64,000 bases of DNA from Thermaerobacter sp. PB12/4term (GCF_003403315.2 NZ_CP048407.1:2232001-2296000), one strand, 5' to 3'; positions 26,862 through 37,452 are shown, counted from the first letter of the stretch. Notes: generated by a model from the sequence alone, not told the origin. Numbers and translations are program-made.

Positions 26862-27938
26862 ATGGTCATCCCCTCTGGAACGCCGGCCGCCGCTCGCGGT
26901 GTCGAACTCTACGGCGTCAGCAAGAGCTTCGACGGCGGCACCACCTGGGCCGTGCGCCAGCTCACCTGGCGGGTCGAACCCGGCCGGATCACCGGCCTGC
27001 TGGGCCCCAACGGCGCCGGCAAGACCACCACCCTGCGGGTGATCGCGGGGATCCTGCCTCCCGACGCCGGGACCGTCCGGGTCGACGGCATCAACCTCGC
27101 CCAACGGCCCCTGGATGCCAAGCGGCGCATCGGGCTGGTGCCCGACGGCGCCGCCCTGTACGACCGGATGAAGGGGACCGAGTTCCTGCGCTTCCTCGCG
27201 GACGTGTACGGCGTCCCGGACGACGAGCGGACCCGGCGCATGGAGGAGCTGGGCCGCCGCCTGGGGATCGGGAGCTGGGTCCGCGACCCCATCGCCAGCT
27301 ATTCCACGGGCATGCGGCAGCGGCTGCTCCTCGTGGGTTCCCTGCTGCACGACCCGGCAGTGTGGATCCTCGACGAGCCGATGACCGGTCTCGACCCCGA
27401 CGCGCAGCGGGGCCTCAAGGACCTGATGGCCGAACGCCGCGCCCGCGGGGGGACCGTCTTGCTCACCACCCACCTGCTGGACGTGGCCGAGCGGCTCTGC
27501 GACCGGGTGGCCATCCTGCACCGGGGACGGCTCCTGGCCGAGGGCTCACCGGCCGCGCTGCGCCGCCGGTTCCTGCGGGATCCGGGGGACGAACCGGCCC
27601 GCCGCGACGCCGGCCCTCCCCGGCACACCGCCGCTCCCCGCGACGCCGCCCCTCCCCGGGACGCCGCCGCCGGCCCCGGCGCCACGGCCCCGGCCCGCAC
27701 CGGGGCCATGGAGGGGACGACTGCGGCGCCCCGGCAGGCCGGGGCGCTGGGAACGGCCGATCTGGAGGCCGTGTTCCTCCTTCTGACCCGGGAGTCGGAG
27801 ACGGGCGGCGGCGATGGGACGGCCGCACCGGCGGTCGGCCCCGAACCCGGGGACGGGTCCCCGTCCGCCCCGGGGCCGGGGGACGGGCGCCGGGGCGGGC
27901 ACGGCGGAGACGGGCCCGCCGGCAGGGGGCAACCCTGA
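26862..27938 (+). CDS. ABC transporter ATP-binding protein (exporter)
   Basis: Cytoplasmic ATPase of about 358 residues. Walker A GPNGAGKTTT (near residue 46), signature YSTGMRQRLLLVGSLLHDP, Walker B WILDEPMTGLDPDA and H-loop TTHLLD are all present. The C-terminal ~110 residues are Pro/Arg/Ala-rich and disordered, apart from a short conserved LEAVFLLLTRE element often seen at the end of ABC-2 ATPases. The stop overlaps the start of the permease (TGATG). ATG 26862 starts the protein; an AGGAGG lies 13 bases upstream, a little far. Confidence 0.9.
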   Translation: MVIPSGTPAAARGVELYGVSKSFDGGTTWAVRQLTWRVEPGRITGLLGPNGAGKTTTLRVIAGILPPDAGTVRVDGINLAQRPLDAKRRIGLVPDGAALYDRMKGTEFLRFLADVYGVPDDERTRRMEELGRRLGIGSWVRDPIASYSTGMRQRLLLVGSLLHDPAVWILDEPMTGLDPDAQRGLKDLMAERRARGGTVLLTTHLLDVAERLCDRVAILHRGRLLAEGSPAALRRRFLRDPGDEPARRDAGPPRHTAAPRDAAPPRDAAAGPGATAPARTGAMEGTTAAPRQAGALGTADLEAVFLLLTRESETGGGDGTAAPAVGPEPGDGSPSAPGPGDGRRGGHGGDGPAGRGQP

Positions 27939-29694
27939 TGGGAACGGCCCGCTGGTGGCGGCAGGCGGTGTGGGCGCCCGGGTCGGGGCGGGCGCTCCGG
28001 GCGCTGGTGCGGCTCCAGGCCCGCCAGCTCTTTCTCCCACCACCCGACCTGTCCGGTCGGTGGCTTCTCAACACGGTGCTAGGCTTCCTCGGTCTCATGG
28101 CGACCGTCTGGTTGGCCGGCAACTACGTGTACCATGGCCTCGCCGCCACGGGCCATGCCCGCCTCTGGCTGCCCCTGGTGCTCGCCCTGCTTTCCCTCAC
28201 GGCCCTGGCCGCGGGATCGTCGGGGTTGGGAAGCCTGTTCTTCCAGCTTCGCGACCTTCCCCTGGTGGCCGCGCTCCCCGTGGCACCGGGCGTATTGGGT
28301 GCATCCAAGCTGCTCGTCTCCCTGATCGGGCAGTGGCTGACCCTGGCGCCCCTGGCGTTCGCCGTGCTCCCCGGGGCGCTGGCGCAGGGGTTCGGCGCCG
28401 CCTCCTGGGCGCTTGCCGTCCCGGTCTTGCTGCTCTTGCCGCTCCCGCCGCTGGCCGTGGCCGCCCTGGTCCTGCTGGGCATCGCCCGGCTGGTGCCCGC
28501 CCACCGGCAGCGGGACGCGCTGGCCGTGGTCGCGGGGCTGGCAGGCCTGGTGATCCTCGTACCCGTGCTGCAGGTCGGGCTGTTCCTCCCCGATCCCCTT
28601 CGATCCCGGGGCCCCTCCGGGTTGGAGCCGGCGGCCCAGGCATCCTGGGATGCCCTCGCCGCGCGCTGGGAGGCGGTTGTCGCCTACGGGCTGCCGCACG
28701 TGGCGTGGGCGGCCCAGGCCCCCGCGCCGGGCACGGGCATCGCCCGGCGGCGGCGCTCGCGGGTCTCGCGGGTCTGGCGGCCGCCAGCCTGGCCACGGGG
28801 CTGGTGGCCGTCCTCGTGGCAGGGGTGGCCCTCCCCCGCGCCCTCGCCGCCGCCCTGACCGCACCCCGGGCCGCGGTCGCCCCAGGGCAAAGGGCGGGGC
28901 GGATCGGCGGCCGGTTCGTCCCCGAGATCGGCCGGCGGCGCAGCGCCTTCCGCGCTCTGGTGGCCCGGGAGCTAGCCGTGTGGCGGAGGCCCCAGGAGAT
29001 GCTGGCCCTCGTCGTGAACGCCCTCCTGTTTCCCTTGGTCATCGGCCGGGGAAGCCTGGCCGGTGACGGGCCGTCACTGCGGCAACTGGCGGGGCCGGCG
29101 GGGGCGGTGGGACCGTCCGGCGAGCTTACCCCCGGCGTCGCATGGCAGGTGCTGGCGGCCGTGGCCATGGCCACCGTCGTGCCCCAAGCCTTGGTGGTGA
29201 CGCGCGCCACCGTCAGCGCCGAGGGCCGCCGGATCTGGCTGTCCCTGGCCATGCCCGTGGCTCCCTCGGTCCAGGTGGCCGCCAAGCTGGCCGTCCAGAC
29301 GGCGATGGGTCTGGTCGTCGCCCTGCCTGTGGCGGTAGTGTGGGGCCTGCGTTCCGGCATGCATCCGCTGGCGTGGGCCTGCATGCTCGTCAAGGTCCCG
29401 GGCACCCTCGCCATGATGAACGCGGCCTCGCTCCTGATGGACGCCACCCGACCCGAATTGGGTTCGCCGCTCGAGGACGTCATGCCGCGCCGGTTCGCCT
29501 GGACGATCTTCCTGCTCTGGAGCGGGTGGATGCTCGCCCTGGCCCTGGCGAGCCTGGTGCTGCAACCCACCGGAAGCGGCCCGTTGGTCCTGGCGGGGCT
29601 GGCCGCGTGCGCGGTCACCGGCGTCGGGGTCGCCCTCCGGATGCTCCACCGGCACACGCCGGCAGCCTACCGGCGCATCGTCCCCCCGGCGTAG
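27938..29694 (+). pseudogene. ABC-2 type permease, single-base frameshift
   Basis: The first ~265 residues from ATG 27938 contain several membrane helices (LLNTVLGFLGLMATVWLAGN, LWLPLVLALLSLTALAAG, VLLLLPLPPLAVAALVLLG). Near 28715-28760 the frame turns Arg/Trp-rich and ends at 28858. The -1 frame continues with helices AALAGLAGLAAASLATGLVA and so on to 29694, ending AYRRIVPPA. One extra base, for example in the C5 run at 28719-28723, would give a continuous 585-residue exporter permease. The upstream ATPase is intact, so the lesion is either recent or an assembly error. Confidence 0.7.
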
Positions 29695-30217
29695 CGGGTC
29701 TCGTCCGCCCGGGCGGGGCGACCGGTCACCGCCGGGGGGTCGTTGCCGCCGGCCGCCAAATGTGCTGAAATGGAACCTGCAAGCCGGCCGCGGCGACGCA
29801 GGCGATCTTGCTGCCTGGCCCCGGTCCATCACCGGCCGGTCTTGGAAGCGACGGGTGATGGGTTGCGGGGTAAGGGACCAGCGTACCCCGAGGAAGGGCG
29901 ACCGGACGACCGCGGGGACCGGCATGCGGAGCCTGGGGATCGGCGTAAGGCCTTCGGCGGGCGGCGTAGCTCAGCCGCAGGGGACCGTGCAGCTCGGCGG
30001 CAGGAGGCCAGCGTGGGGCCTCGCACAGCCCAAGGGATGAGGGCCGGGCGAAGGAGCGGTGGCGCCTGTGAGCCGGCTCCGTCGTCGTCCCTCGGACGCT
30101 GGGCCGGCACCACGGTCGCCGTCTCGCCACGCGTGCCTCAACGGCCCGGTCGCAGTGAGCACGCCAGGCCGCAGGGGCCGCCGAGACCGACGCCCCGGGC
30201 GCAAGCCCGCAGGGGCC
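29695..30217. other. Long leader region of pckA
   Basis: 523 bases without a supported gene, although the pckA frame is open back to 30059. GC-rich with several possible stems, for example CCGCCCGGGCGG at 29706-29717. A GTAGCTCAG string at 29966 recalls a tRNA D-arm, but no anticodon or T arm follows. No riboswitch could be recognised. Confidence 0.4.
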
Positions 30218-31849
<1,632 letters not shown>

Positions 31850-32004
31850 TCGCGGAGTCGGGGGGCGGAGCCGTCGCGGAGCCGCAGGGTGGAGCCGTCG
31901 CGGGGCCGCGGTGCGGGGCATGGTCGGAGGCCGCCGAGCCGCGGGGTCGACGGAGTCACTGGCTTACGCCTCCCATCCGAACGCTGTTGCGAATTAAACG
32001 GCCG

Positions 32005-32038
32005 ACACCCCGCCCCGATCTTCGGGGCGGGGTGTGTT
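32005..32038. terminator. Intrinsic terminator after pckA
   Basis: ACACCCCGCCCC (32005-32016) pairs with GGGGCGGGGTGT (32024-32035), with two further base pairs closing a three-base loop, then GTTTG. It lies between convergent pckA and the toxin gene and can serve both strands. Confidence 0.8.
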
Positions 32039-32061
32039 TGCTGGTTGCTTACGACGCCCAC

Positions 32062-32424
32062 TCATCCTGAACTCTCAATGCGCTTTTGAATCCACGCATC
32101 AATGGCTTCCCGACGCTGGGCCGCCGTTCGATACACCGCCAATCCATCGCGCTCTGCGACCGCCGCAATGACCGCAACCTGCACGACGCCGGTCTCGGTC
32201 ACCTTCCATACGATGCGAATCCTCTTACGGTCCACGTACACACTCCGAAAACCTGCCAAGTTCAGGCCAGCAAGATGCCCCAGCGGCTTCCCCACCCGAT
32301 CCGGCGCCCGCGCGATCTTCGCAATGGCCCGGAGAACGAGGACTCTCCGCGACCGGTCCAATCGACCCAAGTCTGCCCTGGCGTCGGGGAAAAACCACAC
32401 GTTCGGTGGCAGGACTTCACTCAT
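32062..32424 (-). CDS. RelE/ParE-superfamily toxin-like protein
   Basis: Small basic protein of 120 residues. Its compact RelE-like fold is suggested by WFFPDARADLGRLDRSRR, the central RAIAKIARAPDRVGKPLG turn, the RSVYVDRKRIRIVWKV strand and the VIAAVAERDG-VYRTAAQRR end. ATG 32424 overlaps the antitoxin stop (ATGA), so toxin translation depends on antitoxin translation. RelE-family toxins cleave mRNA on the ribosome; which residues are catalytic here cannot be fixed without alignment. A longer in-frame start exists, but it lies inside the antitoxin. Confidence 0.78.
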   Translation of the reverse strand: MSEVLPPNVWFFPDARADLGRLDRSRRVLVLRAIAKIARAPDRVGKPLGHLAGLNLAGFRSVYVDRKRIRIVWKVTETGVVQVAVIAAVAERDGLAVYRTAAQRREAIDAWIQKRIESSG

Positions 32425-32779
32425 CGTCCATCTCCACGTCCCCGACCAGTTCGTCCGGGGTGATCCCAAACTCCTTCATCACGTCAGCCAACGGGATCAG
32501 CTGCTCCCCGGAGACTGCCGCCTGGAGCACCCGTGCCAGAACTTCCAGCTCCAGCTCGAGCTCGGCGGCCTTCTCAGCCTTCTGCCACAACGCCTCGAAC
32601 TGGTCATAGGGAAGAATCGTGGTGCGGGGATCGGATCCGGAAAACACTAGAATATAAGGAAACTCGCGAAGCTTGGGTTCCACGCGAGAACGCCAGTTGC
32701 GCACCACGTCGCTGGCCGACACGATCTGGTCTCTTGTAAACGGCGGCTTGGAAGCCATGGTGGCCGTGCCCCCTGCCAT
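32417..32779 (-). CDS. Phd/YefM-like antitoxin
   Basis: 120 residues, first gene of the toxin-antitoxin pair. AAAGGAGG six bases upstream of ATG 32779 is one of the best ribosome sites in the window. The N-terminal half, QIVSASDVVRNW followed by PYILVFSGSDPRTTILPYDQF, has the Phd/YefM DNA-binding layout. The acidic, leucine-rich C-terminal half (KAEKAAELELELEVLARVL) would wrap the toxin. It should bind its own promoter, where phased repeats are seen at 32828-32868. Confidence 0.75.
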   Translation of the reverse strand: MAGGTATMASKPPFTRDQIVSASDVVRNWRSRVEPKLREFPYILVFSGSDPRTTILPYDQFEALWQKAEKAAELELELEVLARVLQAAVSGEQLIPLADVMKEFGITPDELVGDVEMDDE

Positions 32780-33025
32780 GTTCAGCCTCCTTTCAGCGTA
32801 TGCGCCGATTCAACATTCTATTCGCATTTATTTTCGCGCTTATTGTCGCGCACTTGCTCGATTCGCGCAATGCCTTGCCATCGCTCATGGCCCCGATGCG
32901 GCCTCAAGGCGGCCTCGAGGCGGCCAACCGACGGCCCGAAGCTCGGCCAGCTTCAGGAGGCCGGAAGCGTCATGCGAGGTCTCTGAAAAAGGGGTGGAAA
33001 GCTGACCCCATGGGGCCGAAGAGGG
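32780..33025. other. AT-rich promoter region of the toxin-antitoxin pair and remnant DNA
   Basis: 32810-32870 is AT-rich and contains the operator-like repeats. 32880-33025 is GC-rich filler with GGCGGCC repeats. A stretch GGGGTGGAAAGCTGACCCCA near 32990-33010 resembles the end of an IS21-type element but has no matching transposase beside it. No gene is supported here. Confidence 0.4.
32828..32868. promoter_or_regulatory. Operator-like tandem repeats upstream of the toxin-antitoxin genes
   Basis: TTATTTTCGCGC (32828-32839) and TTATTGTCGCGC (32840-32851) are adjacent 12-base repeats with one mismatch, and TTCGCGC recurs at 32862-32868. They start about 50 bases upstream of the antitoxin, where autoregulatory antitoxin operators are usual. 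Confidence 0.55.
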
Positions 33026-33111
33026 TTACCATCGACTGGATGGGACATGTGGCACTACAGGAGAGTGTAGGATCCGGCGGCTGACCATGCCCCGGTCGGC
33101 GACGAAGATCA
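33026..33111 (-). pseudogene. IS1634-type transposase fragment
   Basis: The minus strand reads VIFVADRGMVS, matching the VADRGMxS block of IS1634-family transposases. It abuts the cut end of the YedK gene. Only about 25 residues remain. An N-terminal piece of the same family lies at 41157-41281. Confidence 0.45.
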
Positions 33112-33330
33112 CCCGTTGAACGCCTCGGGCCCCCTGGCCCAATGCGGCACGAGCCCCCAGACGAGCCGCCCCAGCCGCCGCTCGCCGCCCGGCGCCTGCA
33201 CGATGGCGTTCACGGGCTGTCCGGGCGCGATGTTGTAGCGTGGCCGGAAGGGCTCCTGGCGCACGTTCACGGCCCGGAGCCGCAGGGCCAGCGTGATGGG
33301 ATCCCTGGTCAAGGTGAACCGCCCGCACAC
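33109..33330 (-). pseudogene. SOS-response-associated peptidase YedK/HMCES, N-terminal fragment
   Basis: GTG 33330 opens VCGRFTLT, with the catalytic Cys2 that links to abasic DNA. RPRYNIAPGQPVNAIV and WGLVPHWARG follow, diagnostic for the family. The frame stops at about 73 residues, where ~220 is normal, and the C-terminal two thirds are replaced by the IS1634-like fragment. The invariant late His and Glu are lost, so the fragment should be inactive. Confidence 0.85.
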
Positions 33331-33452
33331 GTCTTTGCGCGTCCTCCCTCCCCACGCTGGCACACGCACAGCCGAACGCGGGTTGAATCTCTGCCTCGGC
33401 AACTGGGCGGGTGCTCCCTGACGCTCACCTGAGCAGTACTCTCGTCTCTTGT

Positions 33453-34256
33453 CTATGGTCCGATCAGTACCACCGCCTGTTGGGCACCGAACCAGCGCGC
33501 CTCCCAGCCGAATGCTTCGGGCACGTAACGAGCGGGTAGATAGGTGCGCCCCCTGCGCACCACAGGTGCCACATCGATCCGCATGGTGATGCCGTCCACC
33601 TGGATCTCCTTCCGGCCAATGATGAGACCCACCTTCCTGTTCCCAGACACCAGGACCACCGTCTGGGCAGCTGGGTCCCACTCGACGGACGCAACCCCAA
33701 TGGCGGCCGCGAGGTAGCGGACGGGCACGAACGTGCGGCCACCCTCGACGAACGGCGCGGCGTCCATGGCGTGGACCGCGATGGTGCGGGACCCCTTGCT
33801 CACCTTCGCGTACGTAGCGCCGCCCACCCGGAAGGCCGCCATGGAGCGGACGGCCGGCTGTGCCAACTCGTTTGTGGGAGGACTCGCGGGCTGCGTAGGC
33901 GCCGGTGGCAAGACCGGCACGAGCGGGATCCTCGAGCCACCGATCTGCTTGGCGTCGAAGATCTGACAGGTCTGGTCCCGTTCGGGCAACACGATCTTCG
34001 ACCCCACGCCCGCGAAGAGGAAGCCGGGGGAGTAGATGATGACCTGCCTGCCTTCGTAAAACCAGAGGCTTAGACACCCCACGCCGTACTCAAGCAGCCA
34101 TTGCTCGCCGTTGGAACGCTCGACAATCACCCAATTCTCCAGGTCGTCTACTTCAAGCACCCAAACATACTCGACTTCGGCCGCCTCCACAGCACCTGCA
34201 GCCAAAGCCAGGGCAGCCAACACCAAGGCAATGGGAAGCCAGCTCCCGCTCCGCAA
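33453..34256 (-). CDS. Secreted protein with copper-amine-oxidase-N-like domain
   Basis: 267 residues from TTG 34256, which has AGGGAGG four bases upstream. A signal peptide (LPIALVLAALALAAGAVEA) is followed by a small Trp/Tyr-rich domain (residues ~25-100) with two cysteines (GCLSLW, QTCQIF). A Pro/Thr linker precedes the PF07833-type domain of two repeats: APFVEGGRTFVPVRYLAAAIG, then APVVRRGRTYLPARYVPEAFG (read in parts). Such domains are widespread on the surface of thermophilic Firmicutes and probably bind the cell wall or polysaccharide. The exact job is unknown. Confidence 0.8.
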   Translation of the reverse strand: MRSGSWLPIALVLAALALAAGAVEAAEVEYVWVLEVDDLENWVIVERSNGEQWLLEYGVGCLSLWFYEGRQVIIYSPGFLFAGVGSKIVLPERDQTCQIFDAKQIGGSRIPLVPVLPPAPTQPASPPTNELAQPAVRSMAAFRVGGATYAKVSKGSRTIAVHAMDAAPFVEGGRTFVPVRYLAAAIGVASVEWDPAAQTVVLVSGNRKVGLIIGRKEIQVDGITMRIDVAPVVRRGRTYLPARYVPEAFGWEARWFGAQQAVVLIGP

Positions 34257-34311
34257 CTATCCTCCCTCTCCTCCTCATCCCCAGTCTGCCACGGGTCCTT
34301 GTCGTTCGATC

Positions 34312-35061
34312 TACTCGCAGCCGATCCCATCGCGGTCGCGGTCGAGCCGGTGCGGGTCGGGCGGGAGTACACGGAAGCCCCGGTACGGGATGTCCCTGCA
34401 GTCCAGGTCCGGCGGCGGGGGCGGGATGCACACGTCCGGGTAGGCCGGATCGCACCGCCCGCCACCGCTGCCGCCCCCGGCACGATCCCGGCCGCGGCCC
34501 TTGAGGTCTCATAGCCCCCTCCCCTTCTTCCGCGCCTCGCGCTGGAACTCCACCAACAGGTCGGCGTATTTGACGTCGGGCGGGTAGGTGGCCACCTGGG
34601 CATGTCCTCCAGCACGAGAACGGCGTTGAAGAGATGCTGGCGGACCTGCTCCTCGGTGGGCTTTGCGGGCGGCAAGGCGAGTCACACGTACCGCAGCGCC
34701 CGTCCGTACCGGTCCTTCTCCGAGACGTCCTTCTCAAGGTAGACGGTCTTGCCCAGGAGCCGCTTGCGGGTGAAGGCCGTGGCTTCGCGGCCGTAGGGTT
34801 CGACCACTTTGGTGGTCTCGGGCGTGTCCACCCCGATGAGCCGCACGCGCGTGCTGGGCAGGCGGGCGCCGGAGAGGGCCTTGACGTCCACCGTGTCGCG
34901 CCGTCGACGACCCTGACCACGCGGGCCTTGGTCACGCCGGGCGGCAGCTTCTCCGCCCGGGCGGCCGCCTGCGCCCCATGGGCCGCGGCCGGGAGGAATA
35001 CCGCGACTGCGGTCACCGCAGCGAGCCGGGCAAGGGGACGCCGAAACCGCGTCGAACCCAC
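34312..35061 (-). pseudogene. Micrococcal-type thermonuclease with excalibur tail, broken
   Basis: GTG 35061 opens a signal peptide (LARLAAVTAVAVFLPAAAHG). KARVVRVVDG follows, then in another frame DTVDVKALSG, RVRLIGVDTPETTKV and KDRYGRALRYV, the SNase core with its catalytic Arg, Asp and Glu region. After RYV comes TGA where the family has Trp, then EEQVRQHLFNAVLVLE. A further frameshift leads to QVATYPPDVKYADLLVEFQR, and a second TGA follows GRGL, again where Trp is expected. The tail CDPAYPDVCIPPP and LDRDRDGIGCE is an excalibur calcium-binding motif. Two frameshifts and two stops make it a clear pseudogene of a secreted nuclease. Confidence 0.8.
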
Positions 35062-35108
35062 GATCGAACCCTACCCCTACACTCCAGACCGCTCCGCGCG
35101 CACCGGCC

Positions 35109-36257
35109 GTGCACAAGGCCAATCCCTTGGCTTGTCCGCCGCCACGTCCTCTCCCGACCCCACTTTTCAGTCTAGAGCCGGTCCATGACCGCAAGCGCCG
35201 CTGGCGACGCATCCTCCACACCTGGTGTGACGGCCGGCCGGTGTACCTGCGGGTTCGGGCGCGACGGTTCGCCTGCACGGCCTGCGGGAAGGTGTTCACG
35301 GAGCGGCTGCCGGGCATCCCGCCCTGGGCCCGGCGGAGCCAGCACGCCGAGGCAACCCTGCTGGCGGAGCTGGCGGGACGGAGCTTCCGGAGCGCGGCCC
35401 AGCATACGGGCACCCACCCGGGCGTGCTGCGCCGGGCGCTGCTGCGGCACGTGCCGGGCCAGGTGGACGTCCGCGCCGTCCTGGCGGACTGCCCGGAGGT
35501 CGTGCTGAGCGTCGACGAGCACAGCTTCCGCCGGCAGGACATGGTGGTCACGATCGCGTGCGTGTGGCCGAGGCGGCGGTTGCTGGCGATCCTGCCGGAC
35601 GACCGGGTGGAGACACTGGGGCGGTACATGCGGGGGGTACCCGAGGACGTGCAGTCGCGCATCCGCGCCGTCTGCATCGACCTGCGGCATGCGTGGCGGC
35701 GGGCGATCCAGCGGGCGTTGCCCGGCGTGACCATCGTCGTCGACCGCTTTCACGTGATCCAGGACGCGAACCGGCGGGTGGACGAGGCGCGGCTGGTGGA
35801 GCAGCAGGTGACGGGGCGGAAGATCCCGCGCTGGCCGCTGGTGAAGAACGAGGAGGACCTGACGCGGACACAGGCGTCTCAGTTGGCGGAGATTCGAGAG
35901 CGGCACCCGAATGTGGCGCACTTCCATTGGGTCAAGGAGCAGTTGCGGGCGTTCCACCGCGCCGGCAGCCGGAAGGAGGCGGAGCGGATCCTGAGCCGGA
36001 TCATCCTCAACGCCGAGGAGGCGGGTGACGCGGCGCTGGTGCTCTGGGGCGGCACGCTCCGTGCCTGGCGCGCGGAGCTGGTGGCCTACCACACGCACCG
36101 GGTGACCAGCGGCCACACGGAAGGCGTGCACACCAAGATCAAGCTGCTGAAGCGGCTCAGCTACGGGTTCCGGAACCGGCAGCTCTATGTGCGGAAGATG
36201 CTCCTAGCCTTCGCGCCCTTGGCTTGGCTGACCGCCTCGCCACACTTCTTGACCTAG
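35109..36257 (+). CDS. ISL3-family transposase, N-terminally truncated
   Basis: DDE transposase. From residue ~23 the sequence is ISL3-like: VHDRKRRWRRILHTWCDGRP, RRFACTACGKVFTERLP (second half of the zinc finger), then VDEHSFRR, VDRFHVIQDANRRVDEAR and TSGHTEGVHTKIKLLKRLSYGF, giving the catalytic D, D and E. The first half of the N-terminal zinc finger is missing and replaced by a Pro-rich 22-residue lead from ATG 35109, so the element is probably dead or only marginally expressed. No convincing terminal inverted repeats are seen. CTAGAGCCG occurs at 35172 and again at 36254 as a direct repeat spanning the transposase. This may mark a recombination event. Confidence 0.8.
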   Translation: MHKANPLACPPPRPLPTPLFSLEPVHDRKRRWRRILHTWCDGRPVYLRVRARRFACTACGKVFTERLPGIPPWARRSQHAEATLLAELAGRSFRSAAQHTGTHPGVLRRALLRHVPGQVDVRAVLADCPEVVLSVDEHSFRRQDMVVTIACVWPRRRLLAILPDDRVETLGRYMRGVPEDVQSRIRAVCIDLRHAWRRAIQRALPGVTIVVDRFHVIQDANRRVDEARLVEQQVTGRKIPRWPLVKNEEDLTRTQASQLAEIRERHPNVAHFHWVKEQLRAFHRAGSRKEAERILSRIILNAEEAGDAALVLWGGTLRAWRAELVAYHTHRVTSGHTEGVHTKIKLLKRLSYGFRNRQLYVRKMLLAFAPLAWLTASPHFLT

Positions 36258-36270
36258 AGCCGCGCGACCC

Positions 36271-36299
36271 TTGACATCCTGGACGACGGGGCTTATTCT
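36271..36299 (+). promoter_or_regulatory. Sigma-A type promoter of znuA
   Basis: TTGACA (36271-36276), 17-base spacer, TATTCT (36294-36299). An AT-rich stretch, AAATAGTAATTTTC, immediately downstream is a candidate metalloregulator site. The GTG start at 36347 follows AAAAGGAGG. Confidence 0.75.
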
Positions 36300-36346
36300 C
36301 CCAAATAGTAATTTTCTCAACTCCGCCGCAAAAGGAGGCCTGCATC

Positions 36347-37444
36347 GTGTTCGCGTCACGCCGCATCCCGCAACCCGGCTCGCAAAAGGCGCGCCGCCGC
36401 GCCTTCTCGGTCGCGGCCGTCTTGCTGGCCGTGAGCCTACTGGCGGCCTGCGGCCGCGGCAGCACCCCGCAGTCCGGCGGCGAGCCCACGCGCAGCGACG
36501 CCCCCGTCGGCGAGGCCCGTAAGGTCCGCGTGGTCGCCACCTTCCTCCCCTACGCCGAGCTGGCGCGTATCGTCGGCGGCGACCGCGCCGAGGTCCACAT
36601 GCTCGTCCCCGATGGCCTCGACCCGCACGACTGGGAGCCCCGGCCGTCCGACGCCATGCGCATCGAGCAAGCCGACCTCGTGATCTACAACGGGGCCGGC
36701 CTCGAACCGTGGCTGTTGCGCATGCTGGACCGCGCGCCCGCCGACCGGCCGGCGCGCATTGAAGCTGTAGCCGGGTTGCAGCTGTTGCCTGCTCCCAAGC
36801 CGGCCCTCGCCGCCCCCCAGCACGAGCACGACCATGACCACGACCACGGCCACGACGAACGCCACACCGAGGGCCACGGCGACGAGGGCCACGCCCACGA
36901 CCACGACACAGGTGGCGTGGACCCGCACATCTGGCTGGATCCCGTCCTGCTCCAGGACGTCGTGAAGCGGCTGCGCGACGCGCTGTCGCAGCTCGATCCC
37001 GAGGGCGCCCAGGGCTATGCCCAGCGGGCCGAGGCCCTGATCGCCGATCTCGCGCGCGTCGACAGCTCGTATCGCGACACGCTGTCGACCTGCCAGCAGC
37101 GGCAGGTGCTGGTGACGCACGGCTTCTACGCCTATCCGGCGGCCCGCTACGGTTTGGAGCAGCTGCCCGTGATGGGCGTCTCCCCAGAGGCCGAGCCGTC
37201 GCCGCAGACCCTGGCGCGCCTCGCCGACCTGGCCCGCGACCGGGGGATCCGTACGCTGTTCGCCGAGACGCTGGTGGGGCGCCGGGTGGCCGAGACCCTG
37301 GCGCGCGAGGCCGGACTCACCGTCCGCGTCCTGAACCCCATGGAGGGCCTGACGCCCGAGCAGCGGGCACAGGGCGTCACACTGTTCGACCTGTTCGAAC
37401 AGAACCTGCAGGAACTGAAGGCGGGGCTGGGCTGCGGGGCCTAA
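36347..37444 (+). CDS. znuA: Zinc-type ABC transporter substrate-binding lipoprotein
   Basis: Surface lipoprotein of 365 residues that captures Zn2+ (or Mn2+) for ZnuBC. AAGGAGG precedes GTG 36347 by eight bases. The lipobox is LLAAC, acylated Cys at about residue 35. The cluster A-1 fold shows FLPYAELARIVGGD, PDGLDPHDWEPRPSD (first metal His), VDPHIWLDP (second His) and LVTHGFYAYPAARYG (third His). Residues ~161-190 are the His/Asp-rich flexible loop (HEHDHDHDHGHDE and onward) typical of zinc rather than manganese binding. The znuCB genes are in the same direction about 540 bases later, across the repressor gene. Confidence 0.93.
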   Translation: MFASRRIPQPGSQKARRRAFSVAAVLLAVSLLAACGRGSTPQSGGEPTRSDAPVGEARKVRVVATFLPYAELARIVGGDRAEVHMLVPDGLDPHDWEPRPSDAMRIEQADLVIYNGAGLEPWLLRMLDRAPADRPARIEAVAGLQLLPAPKPALAAPQHEHDHDHDHGHDERHTEGHGDEGHAHDHDTGGVDPHIWLDPVLLQDVVKRLRDALSQLDPEGAQGYAQRAEALIADLARVDSSYRDTLSTCQQRQVLVTHGFYAYPAARYGLEQLPVMGVSPEAEPSPQTLARLADLARDRGIRTLFAETLVGRRVAETLAREAGLTVRVLNPMEGLTPEQRAQGVTLFDLFEQNLQELKAGLGCGA

Positions 37445-37452
37445 CCCCCAGC

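Noticed and set aside
29961-30040. tRNA-like GTAGCTCAG string in the pckA leader
   Set aside because: No acceptor pairing, anticodon arm or T arm (GGTTCGAATCC-like) follows; chance similarity.
30090-30140. GGCACCACGG string resembling a T-box antiterminator core
   Set aside because: The core consensus is not matched, no specifier or stem I is seen, and the downstream gene is not an amino-acid gene.
35172-36262. CTAGAGCCG repeats as ISL3 target duplication
   Set aside because: The left copy lies inside the conserved transposase coding sequence, so it cannot be the flank of the element.
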